A DNA stretch of 64,000 nt from G965218495 sp965262785 (GTDB lineage: Bacteria; Bacteroidota; Rhodothermia; Rhodothermales; Bin80), in NCBI GenBank assembly GCA_965262785.1, contig OZ253559.1:2604001-2668000 (forward strand). Direction: 5' to 3'. The notes beneath the pieces are model-generated. The model saw nothing but the letters and a program-made list of their open reading frames with translations. It had not been told where the DNA came from and did not search any database. Position 1 is the first letter of the stretch; each line of letters opens with the position of its first letter. Both the position numbers and the translations under genes were made by a program. Shown here one piece after another: positions 52,119 to 60,638 of the stretch.

Positions 52119-53188
52119 AGGACAATCTGGCCTACGCCCTCCTTTGGAATCACATTCAGCTCTGGGGCCGACAGGGATGGGGTAGCGGGTCGCCTGGGGG
52201 TTGAGGAGTTGCTTATGTGTTCTGGCAACGCTGGCGGAATTTAGGCCGTGCCCTCGGTTCAAATGTGTCCCTTTCATTGACGCCTGTGATTTCTAGAATA
52301 CATTGCAGAGCATGGCCCCGGCAGTCAGGAAGTCGACCTGGCTGCCGTTCTCCTTCCAGCCTCTGCGATTCTGGGCCTTGCGGTAGCTCTACAGGTACCC
52401 TGTGACCCCTATCGGACACTCCACCAGGGCACGGATGCGACTACCCTTCTTTTTAAGTGATTGATCCACGCAGTTCAGCGTGCCCGTCTCAGTCGTGTCG
52501 ATCAGAGTATGCCGTGCCGCACTCCGAGTATCCGCCCGCTGCTTGCGAAGCTTGTACGCATACTGCCGCTCGGCCCACCTAGTTCGACCAGGCTTTAGCG
52601 CGATGCAGTATTGGGGTCTTGTAACGCCGGGCGCAGAATCTGCCACCGCCTAGCATGTTCAGGCATGAGACCTTCCGAACCGCATGCGAAACGATGCACC
52701 CTGGGAGGCATCGGAGCTGGCCATGGCCACTATGCAGAAGAGTGCGTCAAACAACGTTGTTCTGCAGACAATAAAAGTCTGGGGCGTGACCAATGAAGGG
52801 CAAACCTCCTATGCCGGCCCTATTTGGCCGGTGCGGGCATGGCTGACGGAGAACTACACCAGGCTTTGCAGCGCCCGTGGTCGCCAGTTGGACAACCAGC
52901 CGCGGCGTGTTGCCAAGCACCCGGAAAGAAGCGGTGCCGAACCAGCAAGCGCGACACGTAGCGAAATGGCACCCCGCCCCTCCGACGACCCACCACACGG
53001 TCAGAATGGTTTCCCCAGAATTGCAGTGCCGCTCTGAGAGCCTGGTGCACAAACGGCGAAAGACCCAAGGGGTACGGCAGTAGTACGAGCGGAAATGGTC
53101 GGACGAGGAAACGCTTGGTGAGCGTGTGCTGCCACTGGCGGATCTCTCTGATCTCCAGTATGCAACTGTGGGCCCATGGTTGCGCAAG
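52119..53188. other. Gene-poor stretch with a transposase relic
   Basis: About 1.07 kb between the LRR subtilisin and the DUF4296 gene. The only assignable part is the IS5-like remnant at 52270-52646. From 52650 to 53188, short frames are open on both strands but show no family motif, and I found no terminal inverted repeats or RNA gene. Confidence 0.45.
52270..52646 (-). pseudogene. Decayed C-terminal part of an IS5-like transposase
   Basis: On the minus strand the frame from 52646 reads AERQYAYKLRKQRA and later KKKGSRIRALVECPIGV, which resembles the SRIRARVEHPFGVIK segment that holds the catalytic Glu in IS5 transposases. A stop then interrupts, and after a frame change the sequence continues as SYRKAQNRRG and NGSQVDFLTAGAML, resembling the usual YRGLAKN...Q...LFALANL end of such proteins, followed by another stop. 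The N-terminal two thirds and the element's ends were not found. A broken relic; the family call is moderate. Confidence 0.45.
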
Positions 53189-53503
53189 CTAGCGCATCTG
53201 ACGCATTGCGTCGGCACCCAAACGGTCAACAACCTGGGCGTACATGGCTACGTACCGGTCCGGGTGGTGTGCGTAGTAGTCCATCACCCGCGCGAAACCA
53301 GTAGAGTCGAGCCCGTACTTCGCCAGTATGGCGTCCTGATCAGTAGCGCTGAGGTTAAGCTCCTGGCGTGCACTCGACAGGTGAAGATCAACAAACAGTG
53401 ATACGGCAACGCTGTCGGAAACAACAGGACTCCGGTTCTGCGGCCCCGCGCATTGCACAAGCGCGCACAGACTCAGGATGCCCAAAGCGACCCGCAGGTT
53501 CAT
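53189..53503 (-). CDS. DUF4296-like lipoprotein
   Basis: A 104-residue protein with a short signal and a probable lipobox (LCALVQCAG, Cys19). The body has the DUF4296 pattern: SLFVDLHLSSARQELN, then AILAKYGLDSTGFARVMDYY and a HHPDRYVAMYAQVVDRL helix. This small Bacteroidota family is of unknown function. Its start overlaps the end of the DUF4837 gene by four bases, making it the last gene of the trp operon transcript. A role in tryptophan synthesis is not implied; the two tail genes look like passengers. Confidence 0.78.
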   Translation of the reverse strand: MNLRVALGILSLCALVQCAGPQNRSPVVSDSVAVSLFVDLHLSSARQELNLSATDQDAILAKYGLDSTGFARVMDYYAHHPDRYVAMYAQVVDRLGADAMRQMR

Positions 53504-54603
53504 TCTGACTCGGCTGCCGCCACATCTTCCGCTGTGCGGAAGGAGTATGCGATCACTTCGAGCTGGCGCAGAAACTCACGCTTGGGATAACCGGGCGCAA
53601 ACAGCATGCCGTCAATCACGTACAAGCGCCCTGTGGGTGCATCGTAGAAGGCATAGGTCACAAATGCGCCGCCCTGCCCATACTGGAACTTGCGGCCGTT
53701 TTTTTCGCCAATCATTTCCCACAAACCGCGGATCTCGTACCCGAAGCGTCCTTTAAAGTCAATGGAGTCAACTGTGATGGGCTGGGTCAACACAACTTCC
53801 AAGATGCCACCCTCCGTACCCTCCATATGCTGCCTTGTGAGAGCATCTCGCAGCAGGATGACATTCCCGGGCGTGAGGCTGGAGGGATCCATCCGATCCT
53901 GATAGTACACGAAAAGGCTGCGCCAGGTATCACTGAGTATCCGCCGGAGCCACACAAAATTCGAGGTGTCGACAGCAACGACGTAATCATGCTGGGCATT
54001 GACTGCAAAGTCATGTCTTTCCATCAGATGGTCTTCCACACTTCGCTGGCGCCCAATATCAAACAGCTCCCGGTGCATACGCTCACGCGTAGCCACGTTG
54101 AATGCGTAGACGATGTCCTCGCTATTTTCACTGATGGCATTTATCAACTCCTCGGGTGTGGCGGCCACCGCGTAGTAGACTTGCTGTCGCCGTCTCCACT
54201 CGTCACTGCGTGCCAGAACGACAGGGGCACCTCCTAGAATCGCTTCCCGTGCGTCTTGCGCGAACCGGTGGTACAGCCACCGTGACTCAAGGGAAGTCGT
54301 ATCCCCAACCGTCCCCACAAACAGAATGTTGCGTTGCTCCTGAGCCGTCTCCAGCGCATTCTGCCCGGTAAGGTGCAGTGGTACCAGCGAAAAGTTCGGC
54401 TCCCTTGACGGCAGGGTTGAGATGGGCGCTCCAATGGTTTCGCGCAGCGTATCACCCACAGCGCCCCTCCAAAGCGCTGAATCAACTACGACGGTAATCT
54501 GTCCTTCCAGACCTCCGGCTTCGGGCCGAAAATCGCCCCCGGAGATGAGGCAGCCTGCACAACTGAGACTTGCAATGGTGCAGGCAAGCAGTGAAGTTTT
54601 CAT
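53500..54603 (-). CDS. DUF4837-family lipoprotein
   Basis: A 367-residue protein with lipobox-like SLSCAGC near residue 18, so probably membrane-anchored in the periplasm. The order of conserved segments fits DUF4837: ITVVVDSALWRGAVGDTLRE, REPNFSLVPLHLTGQN, RNILFVGT, VVLARSDEWRRRQQVYYAVA, then in the C-terminal half LFVYYQDRMDPSSLTPGNVI, FKGRFGYEIRGLWEMIGEKN and GGAFVTYAFYDAPTGRLYVI. The family is Bacteroidota-specific and uncharacterised. It overlaps trpA by four bases and is cotranscribed with the trp genes. Confidence 0.85.
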   Translation of the reverse strand: MKTSLLACTIASLSCAGCLISGGDFRPEAGGLEGQITVVVDSALWRGAVGDTLRETIGAPISTLPSREPNFSLVPLHLTGQNALETAQEQRNILFVGTVGDTTSLESRWLYHRFAQDAREAILGGAPVVLARSDEWRRRQQVYYAVAATPEELINAISENSEDIVYAFNVATRERMHRELFDIGRQRSVEDHLMERHDFAVNAQHDYVVAVDTSNFVWLRRILSDTWRSLFVYYQDRMDPSSLTPGNVILLRDALTRQHMEGTEGGILEVVLTQPITVDSIDFKGRFGYEIRGLWEMIGEKNGRKFQYGQGGAFVTYAFYDAPTGRLYVIDGMLFAPGYPKREFLRQLEVIAYSFRTAEDVAAAESE

Positions 54604-55433
54604 GGTGCTAGTCGTTTGCCGGGAATACCCGCAGCTAGGTTGCGTGCGAATTGTCGCACGCCCTCCAAGCGGTCCGTGAAACTAAGGCTGCTGTCATTCC
54701 AGAGGCCCTCAATGACCTCTACAAGTGCACTGCCAACAATAAAGCCGTCCGCGTGGCGGCAAAGGCGCCGAGCGTCCGCATGCGTCTTGATACCAAACCC
54801 GACCAGCACTGGGTTATACTCTATTATTCTATTTGCCCGCTCTAAGTAGCGAGCCACATTCTCCATGCGGTGTTCCAAGCACGCACCCGTAGTGCCAGTT
54901 ACGCTTACAGCGTACACAAATCCTGTGGACAGCTGATCAATTCTCCTGGCCCGTACATCTGACGTATTGGGCGCCAGAAGAAACACCATTTCGAGTTGGC
55001 ATTCATCAGCCGACGCCGTTATCAGCCCCGCCTCTTCTGGCGGCAGGTCTGGAATTATCAGGCCATCTATTCCACTAGAGCGCGCAGCAGCGCAAAAGTT
55101 GCCCACTCCGTACTGCAGAATCGGGTTTATGTACCCCATGAGGAGTAGGGGAGTTTCGCTCCTTTCCCGAAAAGTGCGTGCCGTGCGAAAGACATCTTCC
55201 ATCTGAACGCCACCCGCCAGCGCCCGTGCGCTGGATCGTTGTACGGGGAGTCCTTCCGCCAGCGGGTCACTGAACGGCATTCCTATCTCAAGAAAGTCTG
55301 CACCGCCCGCATCGAGGGTCCGCAGCAAGGGAACTGTTGCGTCCAGGGAAGGAAAGCCGTTTGTGAGAAACAGACCCATTGCCTTCTCACGCCTTCGTTT
55401 CAACTCGCTGAGTACGGTCCTAAGGCGTGCCAT
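54600..55433 (-). CDS. trpA: Tryptophan synthase alpha chain
   Basis: A 277-residue TIM barrel that cleaves indole-3-glycerol phosphate to indole and glyceraldehyde 3-phosphate. The catalytic Glu lies in FLEIGMPFSDPLAEG. The second catalytic acid, Asp60 in the Salmonella enzyme (motif PLADGP), is Glu here (PLAEGLP; codon GAA). Other family segments are LLMGYINPILQYG, GLIIPDLPPEEAG, FLLAPNTSD, VYAVSVTGTTGA, the phosphate loop VLVGFGIKTHADA and DGFIVGSALVE. Length is normal. The start overlaps the 3' end of trpB by 14 bases, so translation is coupled. Confidence 0.95.
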   Translation of the reverse strand: MARLRTVLSELKRRREKAMGLFLTNGFPSLDATVPLLRTLDAGGADFLEIGMPFSDPLAEGLPVQRSSARALAGGVQMEDVFRTARTFRERSETPLLLMGYINPILQYGVGNFCAAARSSGIDGLIIPDLPPEEAGLITASADECQLEMVFLLAPNTSDVRARRIDQLSTGFVYAVSVTGTTGACLEHRMENVARYLERANRIIEYNPVLVGFGIKTHADARRLCRHADGFIVGSALVEVIEGLWNDSSLSFTDRLEGVRQFARNLAAGIPGKRLAP

Positions 55434-56622
55434 CAGCCTCCATGATGGTGGTCATGTCCTTGTCGCCGCGCCCTGAGCAGTTAAGTACTACGACCTCGTC
55501 CTGCGCCATCTTTGGCGCCACTCTTGCCAGAGCCGCAACGGCATGCGCCGTCTCCAGCGCCGGGATGATGCCTTCCGTGCATGACAAGAGTCGAACGGCC
55601 TTGAGCGCTTCCGCATCTGTTGCGACTTCATACCGTACGCGTCCCAGGTCCTTTAGGTACGCATGCTCCGGGCCAACGCCAGGGTAGTCCAGCCCGGCCG
55701 AAATAGAGTGCGCCAGCGTGACTTGGCCTTGCTTGTCTTGCAGGAGATAGCTCATGGCCCCGTGCAGGATGCCGGGCGTTCCTCTCGACAGCGTAGCAGC
55801 ATGGCGTCCATCAAGGCCCTCGCCAGCTGCCTCTACGCCAAGCAAGCCCACCTCTGGATCCTTCAGATACGGGTAAAACAGGCCTATGGCATTTGAGCCG
55901 CCCCCCACGCACGCAATGGCAAGGTCAGGCGTTTCGCGGCCTTCCGCACGAAGGAGCTGCGCCCTGGTCTCCTCTCCAATTACGCAGTGAAAGGTTCGAA
56001 CCATCACCGGATAAGGGTCAGGGCCAACGACCGAGCCAATGATATAGAAGGTGTTGCGCGGGTTGGATACCCAATCCCGTATCGCTTCGTTGGTTGCGTC
56101 TTTGAGCGTCTGGCTGCCGCTGACTGCGGGCCGAACCTCAGCGCCCAGCAGGTGCATGCGCTCGACATTAAGATGCTGTCGGCGCATGTCCTCTGCGCCC
56201 ATGTACACAATGCACTTCAACCCGAACTTGGCAGCGACTGTGGCGGTGGCTACGCCATGCTGGCCGGCGCCTGTTTCGGCTATGATTCGGGTCTTGCCCA
56301 TCCGGCGGGCCAAAAGGATCTGACCGACTGTATTGTTGATTTTGTGCGCGCCCGTGTGGCAGAGGTCCTCACGTTTCAGATAGATCCTTGGGCCGCCCAG
56401 CGCCTCTGACAGGCGATCCGCAAAGGTGAGCGGGGTAGGGCGCCCAACGTACTCACGCAGCAGCTTGTGATACTCTCGCTGAAACGCTGCCTCCGCCCAC
56501 GCCGCTGAAAACGCCTTTCGTAGGCTGGCAAGCTCCGGGATAAGAATCTCGGGCACGAAGGCGCCGCCATACGGCCCAAAGCGGCCGTTTGCATCGGGGA
56601 CGGCATAGGCTCCCACGTTCAT
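55420..56622 (-). CDS. trpB: Tryptophan synthase beta chain
   Basis: A 400-residue PLP enzyme that joins indole and serine to make tryptophan. The PLP lysine is in KREDLCHTGAHKINNTVGQ, the catalytic Glu region is IAETGAGQHGVATATVAA, the phosphate-binding loop is ACVGGGSNAIGLFYPY, and LDYPGVGPEHAYLKD plus VVLNCSGRGDKDM close the fold. The N-terminus GRFGPYGGAFVPEILIPELA matches TrpB1, the version that works with TrpA, as expected from the adjacent trpA. Confidence 0.97.
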   Translation of the reverse strand: MNVGAYAVPDANGRFGPYGGAFVPEILIPELASLRKAFSAAWAEAAFQREYHKLLREYVGRPTPLTFADRLSEALGGPRIYLKREDLCHTGAHKINNTVGQILLARRMGKTRIIAETGAGQHGVATATVAAKFGLKCIVYMGAEDMRRQHLNVERMHLLGAEVRPAVSGSQTLKDATNEAIRDWVSNPRNTFYIIGSVVGPDPYPVMVRTFHCVIGEETRAQLLRAEGRETPDLAIACVGGGSNAIGLFYPYLKDPEVGLLGVEAAGEGLDGRHAATLSRGTPGILHGAMSYLLQDKQGQVTLAHSISAGLDYPGVGPEHAYLKDLGRVRYEVATDAEALKAVRLLSCTEGIIPALETAHAVAALARVAPKMAQDEVVVLNCSGRGDKDMTTIMEADGTP

Positions 56623-57254
56623 GGCTGCAGGTGGCTTACTGCGTCAAAGAGATCTGCTATTTTGTCAAAGTCCTTGCACCCCGGCGCGTGTTCCAGCCTG
56701 CTGGAGCAGTCTATGCCGGCCGGATTCACGGCTGTAATAGCGGCCAGAGCGTTGTGTGCTCCAATGCCTCCAGCCAGGATTATTGGGAATTCCGCAGTGA
56801 GTTGCGCAGCGACATCCCATTGAAAGGTCTGGCCGGTCCCGCCACGCAGCTCAGGATGGTAGGCATCGAGCAGAAAATACTCTGCCACTTCCAGGTAGGG
56901 CTCCATACGATTCCGCAGCGTCCCGACATCCGCATCAGCTCTTACCGTAAATGCCTTGATGACCGGACGTGCCATTCGCTGGCAATACCCGGGTGACTCG
57001 TTGCCGTGCAGTTGAACGTAGTCAAATCCAGCCGTGTCTGCGGCGTTGTTGACGACGTCTAGCCCCTCATTGACAAAGACGCCGACGCTTTTCGGCCCGA
57101 AGATCCATTCGATGATGGCACCCGCGTACCCGGCCTCAACAAACCGCGGGCTCCCGGAATACTGAATAAAGCCCAGCAAATCCGCACCGGCGGCGGCAGC
57201 GTAACGCGCATCCTCCAGCGTGGTGATACCGCAGATCTTGACACTAAGCGACAT
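56619..57254 (-). CDS. trpF: Phosphoribosylanthranilate isomerase
   Basis: A 211-residue TIM barrel. The catalytic Cys is in LSVKICGITTLEDARYAAA and the catalytic Asp in IDCSSRLEHAPGCKD, where the usual DVSSGVE motif reads DCSSRLE. DYVQLHGNES, FLLDAYHPELRGGTGQTF (phosphate loop) and PIILAGGIGAHNA are further matches. It converts N-(5-phosphoribosyl)anthranilate to CdRP. It overlaps both trpB and trpC. Confidence 0.94.
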   Translation of the reverse strand: MSLSVKICGITTLEDARYAAAAGADLLGFIQYSGSPRFVEAGYAGAIIEWIFGPKSVGVFVNEGLDVVNNAADTAGFDYVQLHGNESPGYCQRMARPVIKAFTVRADADVGTLRNRMEPYLEVAEYFLLDAYHPELRGGTGQTFQWDVAAQLTAEFPIILAGGIGAHNALAAITAVNPAGIDCSSRLEHAPGCKDFDKIADLFDAVSHLQP

Positions 57255-58050
57255 GGACTTGAAGGACCTGCTTCATTGAACTGATGAGCGATTGCAACGC
57301 TAGCCCCGGATCGGGAGCGCGCATAAAGGCTTCGCCGATCAACACGGCATCAACGCCTGCCAAGCGAAGCGTGGCGAGCTGTCGGGCTGATTTTAATCCA
57401 CTTTCAGAGACCCGCACAACCGACTCTGGCACGCGCTGCAACAGGCGCACTGAATGCGAAATGTCCACTTGGAAGGTTCGGAGGTCCCGGTTATTGACAC
57501 CCAACATCGTTACCAGAGTCCAGTCGATTCGGTCCATCTCGTGCTCCTCGTAGACCTCGACCAAGCACTCCAGCCCCAATTCATTTGCAGCTTCCTGAAG
57601 GGCACGGAGCTGCGCGCGCTCCAGCACCGCAGCGACGAGCAAGACCGCATCGGCACCGTGGGCGCGCGCCTCCAAGAGTTGATATTCGTCAATGACAAAG
57701 TCTTTTCGCAGAAGCGGCAGATTCGTGTGCGCCCTGGCGGCTTGCAAGTCCTCAAGCGACCCCCGGAAATGTTGCTGCTCCGTCAAAACACTAATTGCGC
57801 TTGCACCACCGGCTTCATAGCGTTTAGCTAAATTCTGAGGCTCAGCCTGCGCCAGGATTGTGCCTTCGGAAGGAGAGGCGCGCTTGATTTCCGCGATAAT
57901 CGCTAGTGTGTCCTGACGGAGCGCGCAGGCCATGGACCGGGTAGGGGGGGCTTGGCCTATCGCCGTGAGCAGCGTGCATTCCGGAATGCGGCGCTTGCGC
58001 GCCGGTAGCTGCTCCCGAACTGATTCGACGATACGATCGAGAATCGTCAT
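57244..58050 (-). CDS. trpC: Indole-3-glycerol phosphate synthase
   Basis: A 268-residue TIM barrel from ATG 58050, which overlaps the trpD stop by four bases; the frame is open farther upstream, but those residues are the wrong frame of trpD. MTILDRIVESVREQLPARK is the N-terminal helix; IAEIKRASPSEGTI holds the catalytic Lys; ISVLTEQQHFRGSLEDL, LLRKDFVIDEYQLLEARAHG (catalytic Lys and Glu), CLVEVYEEHEM, LGVNNRDLRTFQVD and VVRVSESGLKSARQ follow, then VDAVLIGEAFMRAPDPG. It closes the indole ring. Confidence 0.96.
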   Translation of the reverse strand: MTILDRIVESVREQLPARKRRIPECTLLTAIGQAPPTRSMACALRQDTLAIIAEIKRASPSEGTILAQAEPQNLAKRYEAGGASAISVLTEQQHFRGSLEDLQAARAHTNLPLLRKDFVIDEYQLLEARAHGADAVLLVAAVLERAQLRALQEAANELGLECLVEVYEEHEMDRIDWTLVTMLGVNNRDLRTFQVDISHSVRLLQRVPESVVRVSESGLKSARQLATLRLAGVDAVLIGEAFMRAPDPGLALQSLISSMKQVLQVHVA

Positions 58051-59066
58051 GGAAGGCGCTGGGATACGGCTTGAAGCTGTGCCAAGCGAGCCATGGCGGC
58101 ACCTGAGTCGATGCTTTCCCGGGCGGCTGCGAAACAAGCGTCCAAGTCTTCAAAACGTCCGCTGACACGCAGCCCAAATGCGCTGTTGAGAAGCACCACG
58201 TCCCGGCGCGGGCCAGGGGCGCCAGAAAGGACTGCACGTAGGAGTCGAGCGTTTTTTGTCACGTCACCGCCCGCAAGGGCCGACACCGGTGCGCTGGCCA
58301 AACTGAAGTCCTGCGGAAGGCATGCGCCGTCGCGGACGCCCGCCCACCCCGCGCGAAATTCGCGATAGGACGAGCGGCCCTGGAGAGAGAATTCATCCAT
58401 CCCCCCCTCTGACGAGACCGTTATGATGTGCACGGCGCCGAGGTTCTTCAGGATGGCTGCCATCTTCTTGGCAGCCCCTATGCTGAAGGCCCCTACGACT
58501 TGGCGCGCTACGCCGGCGGGATTGCACAGTGGGCCCAGAATGTTAAAGCACGTGCGGACGCCGAGTGCTCGGCGCGCAGGCATCACGTAGCGCATCGCAG
58601 GATGAAAGTGCCTGGCAAATATGAAGCCGATGCCAACTTCGCCAAGACACTCGGATACACCGGGTGCGCTCAGGTCCAGGTTAATACCCAGTGCCCGCAG
58701 CACATCGGCTGATCCACAGCGCGATGACACGCCAACGTTACCGTGTTTGGCAACCGTTACGCCCGCACCAGCACAAACAAAGCTGGCTGTGGTGGAGATG
58801 TTGAATGTGCCCAGTCCATCGCCCCCGGTTCCGCACATGTCGATTGCGTGGGGATCATCGCAGGCCACAGGTGTAAAAAATTCTCTCATGACCCGACTAA
58901 AGGCGGTGAGCTCGGTGATGGACTCACTGCGCGTTGCCAGTCCCACAAGTAATCCTGCGACCTGAATGTCCGACGCTCCTCCTTGCATGATCACGCGCAT
59001 AGCGCCGGCGGCTTGTTCAGCCGACAAGGTCTCTCCTCGCACAATCGTTGTGAGGATTTCCTTCAT
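58047..59066 (-). CDS. trpD: Anthranilate phosphoribosyltransferase
   Basis: A 339-residue enzyme that transfers phosphoribose from PRPP to anthranilate. The PRPP-binding DMCGTGGDGLGTFNISTTAS and KHGNVGVSSRCGSADVLRAL motifs are clear, as are FARHFHPAMRYVMPARRALG (anthranilate tunnel), NILGPLCNPAG and GMDEFSLQG. Length is normal. Start and stop each overlap their neighbours by four bases (ATGA type), which indicates coupled translation along trpG-trpD-trpC. Confidence 0.96.
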   Translation of the reverse strand: MKEILTTIVRGETLSAEQAAGAMRVIMQGGASDIQVAGLLVGLATRSESITELTAFSRVMREFFTPVACDDPHAIDMCGTGGDGLGTFNISTTASFVCAGAGVTVAKHGNVGVSSRCGSADVLRALGINLDLSAPGVSECLGEVGIGFIFARHFHPAMRYVMPARRALGVRTCFNILGPLCNPAGVARQVVGAFSIGAAKKMAAILKNLGAVHIITVSSEGGMDEFSLQGRSSYREFRAGWAGVRDGACLPQDFSLASAPVSALAGGDVTKNARLLRAVLSGAPGPRRDVVLLNSAFGLRVSGRFEDLDACFAAARESIDSGAAMARLAQLQAVSQRLP

Positions 59067-59635
59067 GCGGGTACTTGTGCCAGCCAGTTCGTAACGAGTC
59101 TAGGGCCTTCGGTCGTTAGGATGCTCTCTGGATGAAACTGTACGCCCTCCACCGGAAAGTCCCGGTGCCTGATCCCCATGACGACACCATCCTCCGAGGT
59201 TGCCGTGACAATTAGACTGTCGGGAATCGTATCACTGACCACGACCAGTGAATGGTATCGTGTGGCGACAAAGTCCTGCTCGGCACCGGCAAAGATTGAC
59301 TTACCGTCATGCCGCACGCGGCTTGTCTTGCCGTGCATGAGCGTGCGGGCATACGTTATTGAGGCGCCATAGACGCTGGCGATGGCCTGGTGGCCCAGGC
59401 AGATGCCCAGAATGGGCGTGCTGGGGCCTAGCCATTCGACCACCTCCATGCAGATCCCTGCGCTATGTGGTCGGCCCGGCCCCGGCGATATCAACACTGC
59501 GCGAGGGGCCCGTCGAGCCACCTCGTCACACGTGATCGCGTCGTTGCGGACCACCTCGAACTCCGCACCGCTTGCTCCAACCAGTTGCACCAAGTTGTAC
59601 GTGAATGAGTCGTAATTGTCGATCACCAAAATCAT
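59063..59635 (-). CDS. trpG: Anthranilate synthase component II (glutamine amidotransferase)
   Basis: A 190-residue class I glutamine amidotransferase supplying ammonia to TrpE. VIDNYDSFTYNLVQL is the TrpG/PabA start, VLISPGPGRPHSAG follows, the nucleophile Cys is in ILGICLGHQAIASVYG, and the catalytic His-Glu pair is in VEGVQFHPESILT. HGKTSRVRHDG and ATRYHSLVV are also conserved. It could also serve 4-aminobenzoate synthesis, as one TrpG often does. Confidence 0.96.
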   Translation of the reverse strand: MILVIDNYDSFTYNLVQLVGASGAEFEVVRNDAITCDEVARRAPRAVLISPGPGRPHSAGICMEVVEWLGPSTPILGICLGHQAIASVYGASITYARTLMHGKTSRVRHDGKSIFAGAEQDFVATRYHSLVVVSDTIPDSLIVTATSEDGVVMGIRHRDFPVEGVQFHPESILTTEGPRLVTNWLAQVPA

Positions 59636-60633
59636 GAGTATGTCGTCATCAATCCCGTGAGCTCACGGACTCGCTCCATACAGGCACTGGCAACCGCACG
59701 CGCATTCCTGGCCCCCTGGCGCAACACATCTTTCACGTAGTCCGGATCATTCAGCAGCTCTCGGCGGCGTGCCCGCGCGGGCTCGAAATAGTCGAGTATT
59801 AGGCGAATGAGCTCTTTCTTGGCGTGCCCGTATCCATACCCACCCCCCAGGTAGGCTTCGCGTAACTCGGCTTCCTGCTCCGGCGTAGCAAAGAGCCGAA
59901 TGAGCGCAAAGACATTGCATGTGTCCGGGTCTTTGGATGCCTCCAGCGGCGTAGAGTCCGTCACGATGCGCTTGACGCGACGCGCCAGGCTCGCCCCTTC
60001 TTCAAAAATGTTAATGGCGTTGGCATAGCTCTTGGACATCTTACGGCCGTCAATTCCGGGCACTGTTGCTACGTTTTCGACGATATACGCTTCGGGGATT
60101 GGGAAGAGCGTACCGTAGCGGCTGTTGAACCGCTGCGCAATGTCGCGCGTCATCTCAATATGCTGCCGCTGATCTGCTCCCACCGGTACAACTGTGCCCC
60201 CGTAAATCAGGATGTCCGCAGCTTGTAGCACTGGGTAGTTGAGTAATCCGCAATTCGCACTCAGCCCCTGCGCGACCTTGTCCTTGTAGGCAACGCCTTT
60301 TTCCAGGTGCGACACCGGGGTCAGGCAGAAGAAGATCCATGTCAGCTCATTCAATAGCGGTACGTCACTCTGAACGAAAAGGTTGGACTTGTCAGGGTCG
60401 AAGCCCAGCGCCAGATAGGTGACTGCGGCATCCAGCGTGTATGCGCGCAGAGCCTCCGCATCCTGAAGCGTGGTCATCGCATGGTAGTTCACGATGAAGT
60501 AGTACGACGGGTGCTGCTTCTGGAGTGCAATGTGCTGCCGAATCGCACCGAAGTAGTTGCCGATATGAAGTGCGCCGGAAGATTGGATGCCAGAGACTAC
60601 TACCGTCTGGTCCGGCTCAAAGAGTGCAGCCAT
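59632..60633 (-). CDS. trpS: Tryptophanyl-tRNA synthetase
   Basis: A 333-residue class I aminoacyl-tRNA synthetase, started at ATG 60633 (MAALFEPDQTVVVSGIQSSG). The HIGH motif appears as GALHIGNYFGAI, the KMSKS motif as DGRKMSKSYANAI, and LVQSDVPLLNELTWIF and VPVGADQRQHIEMTRDIAQR complete the tryptophan and adenylate site. It charges tRNA-Trp. It is unusual for trpS to lie inside a trp biosynthetic operon: it overlaps trpG by four bases and follows the unknown gene by 5, so charging capacity would be controlled by the same leader as synthesis. Confidence 0.96.
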   Translation of the reverse strand: MAALFEPDQTVVVSGIQSSGALHIGNYFGAIRQHIALQKQHPSYYFIVNYHAMTTLQDAEALRAYTLDAAVTYLALGFDPDKSNLFVQSDVPLLNELTWIFFCLTPVSHLEKGVAYKDKVAQGLSANCGLLNYPVLQAADILIYGGTVVPVGADQRQHIEMTRDIAQRFNSRYGTLFPIPEAYIVENVATVPGIDGRKMSKSYANAINIFEEGASLARRVKRIVTDSTPLEASKDPDTCNVFALIRLFATPEQEAELREAYLGGGYGYGHAKKELIRLILDYFEPARARRRELLNDPDYVKDVLRQGARNARAVASACMERVRELTGLMTTYS

Positions 60634-60638
60634 AGGGT

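Noticed and set aside
53082..53205. Plus-strand stretch reading YERKWSDEETLGER and later LADLSDLQY, which looks protein-like
   Set aside because: No start, a stop just upstream, and it runs into the end of the real DUF4296 gene on the other strand.
52747..53232. 161-codon minus-strand frame upstream of the IS5-like relic
   Set aside because: Considered as the N-terminal part of the transposase, but residues show no catalytic Asp motif and composition is random-like.
57244..58137. Longer trpC start at 58137
   Set aside because: The extra 29 codons are the wrong frame of trpD; ATG 58050 fits the family length and the ATGA-type overlap.
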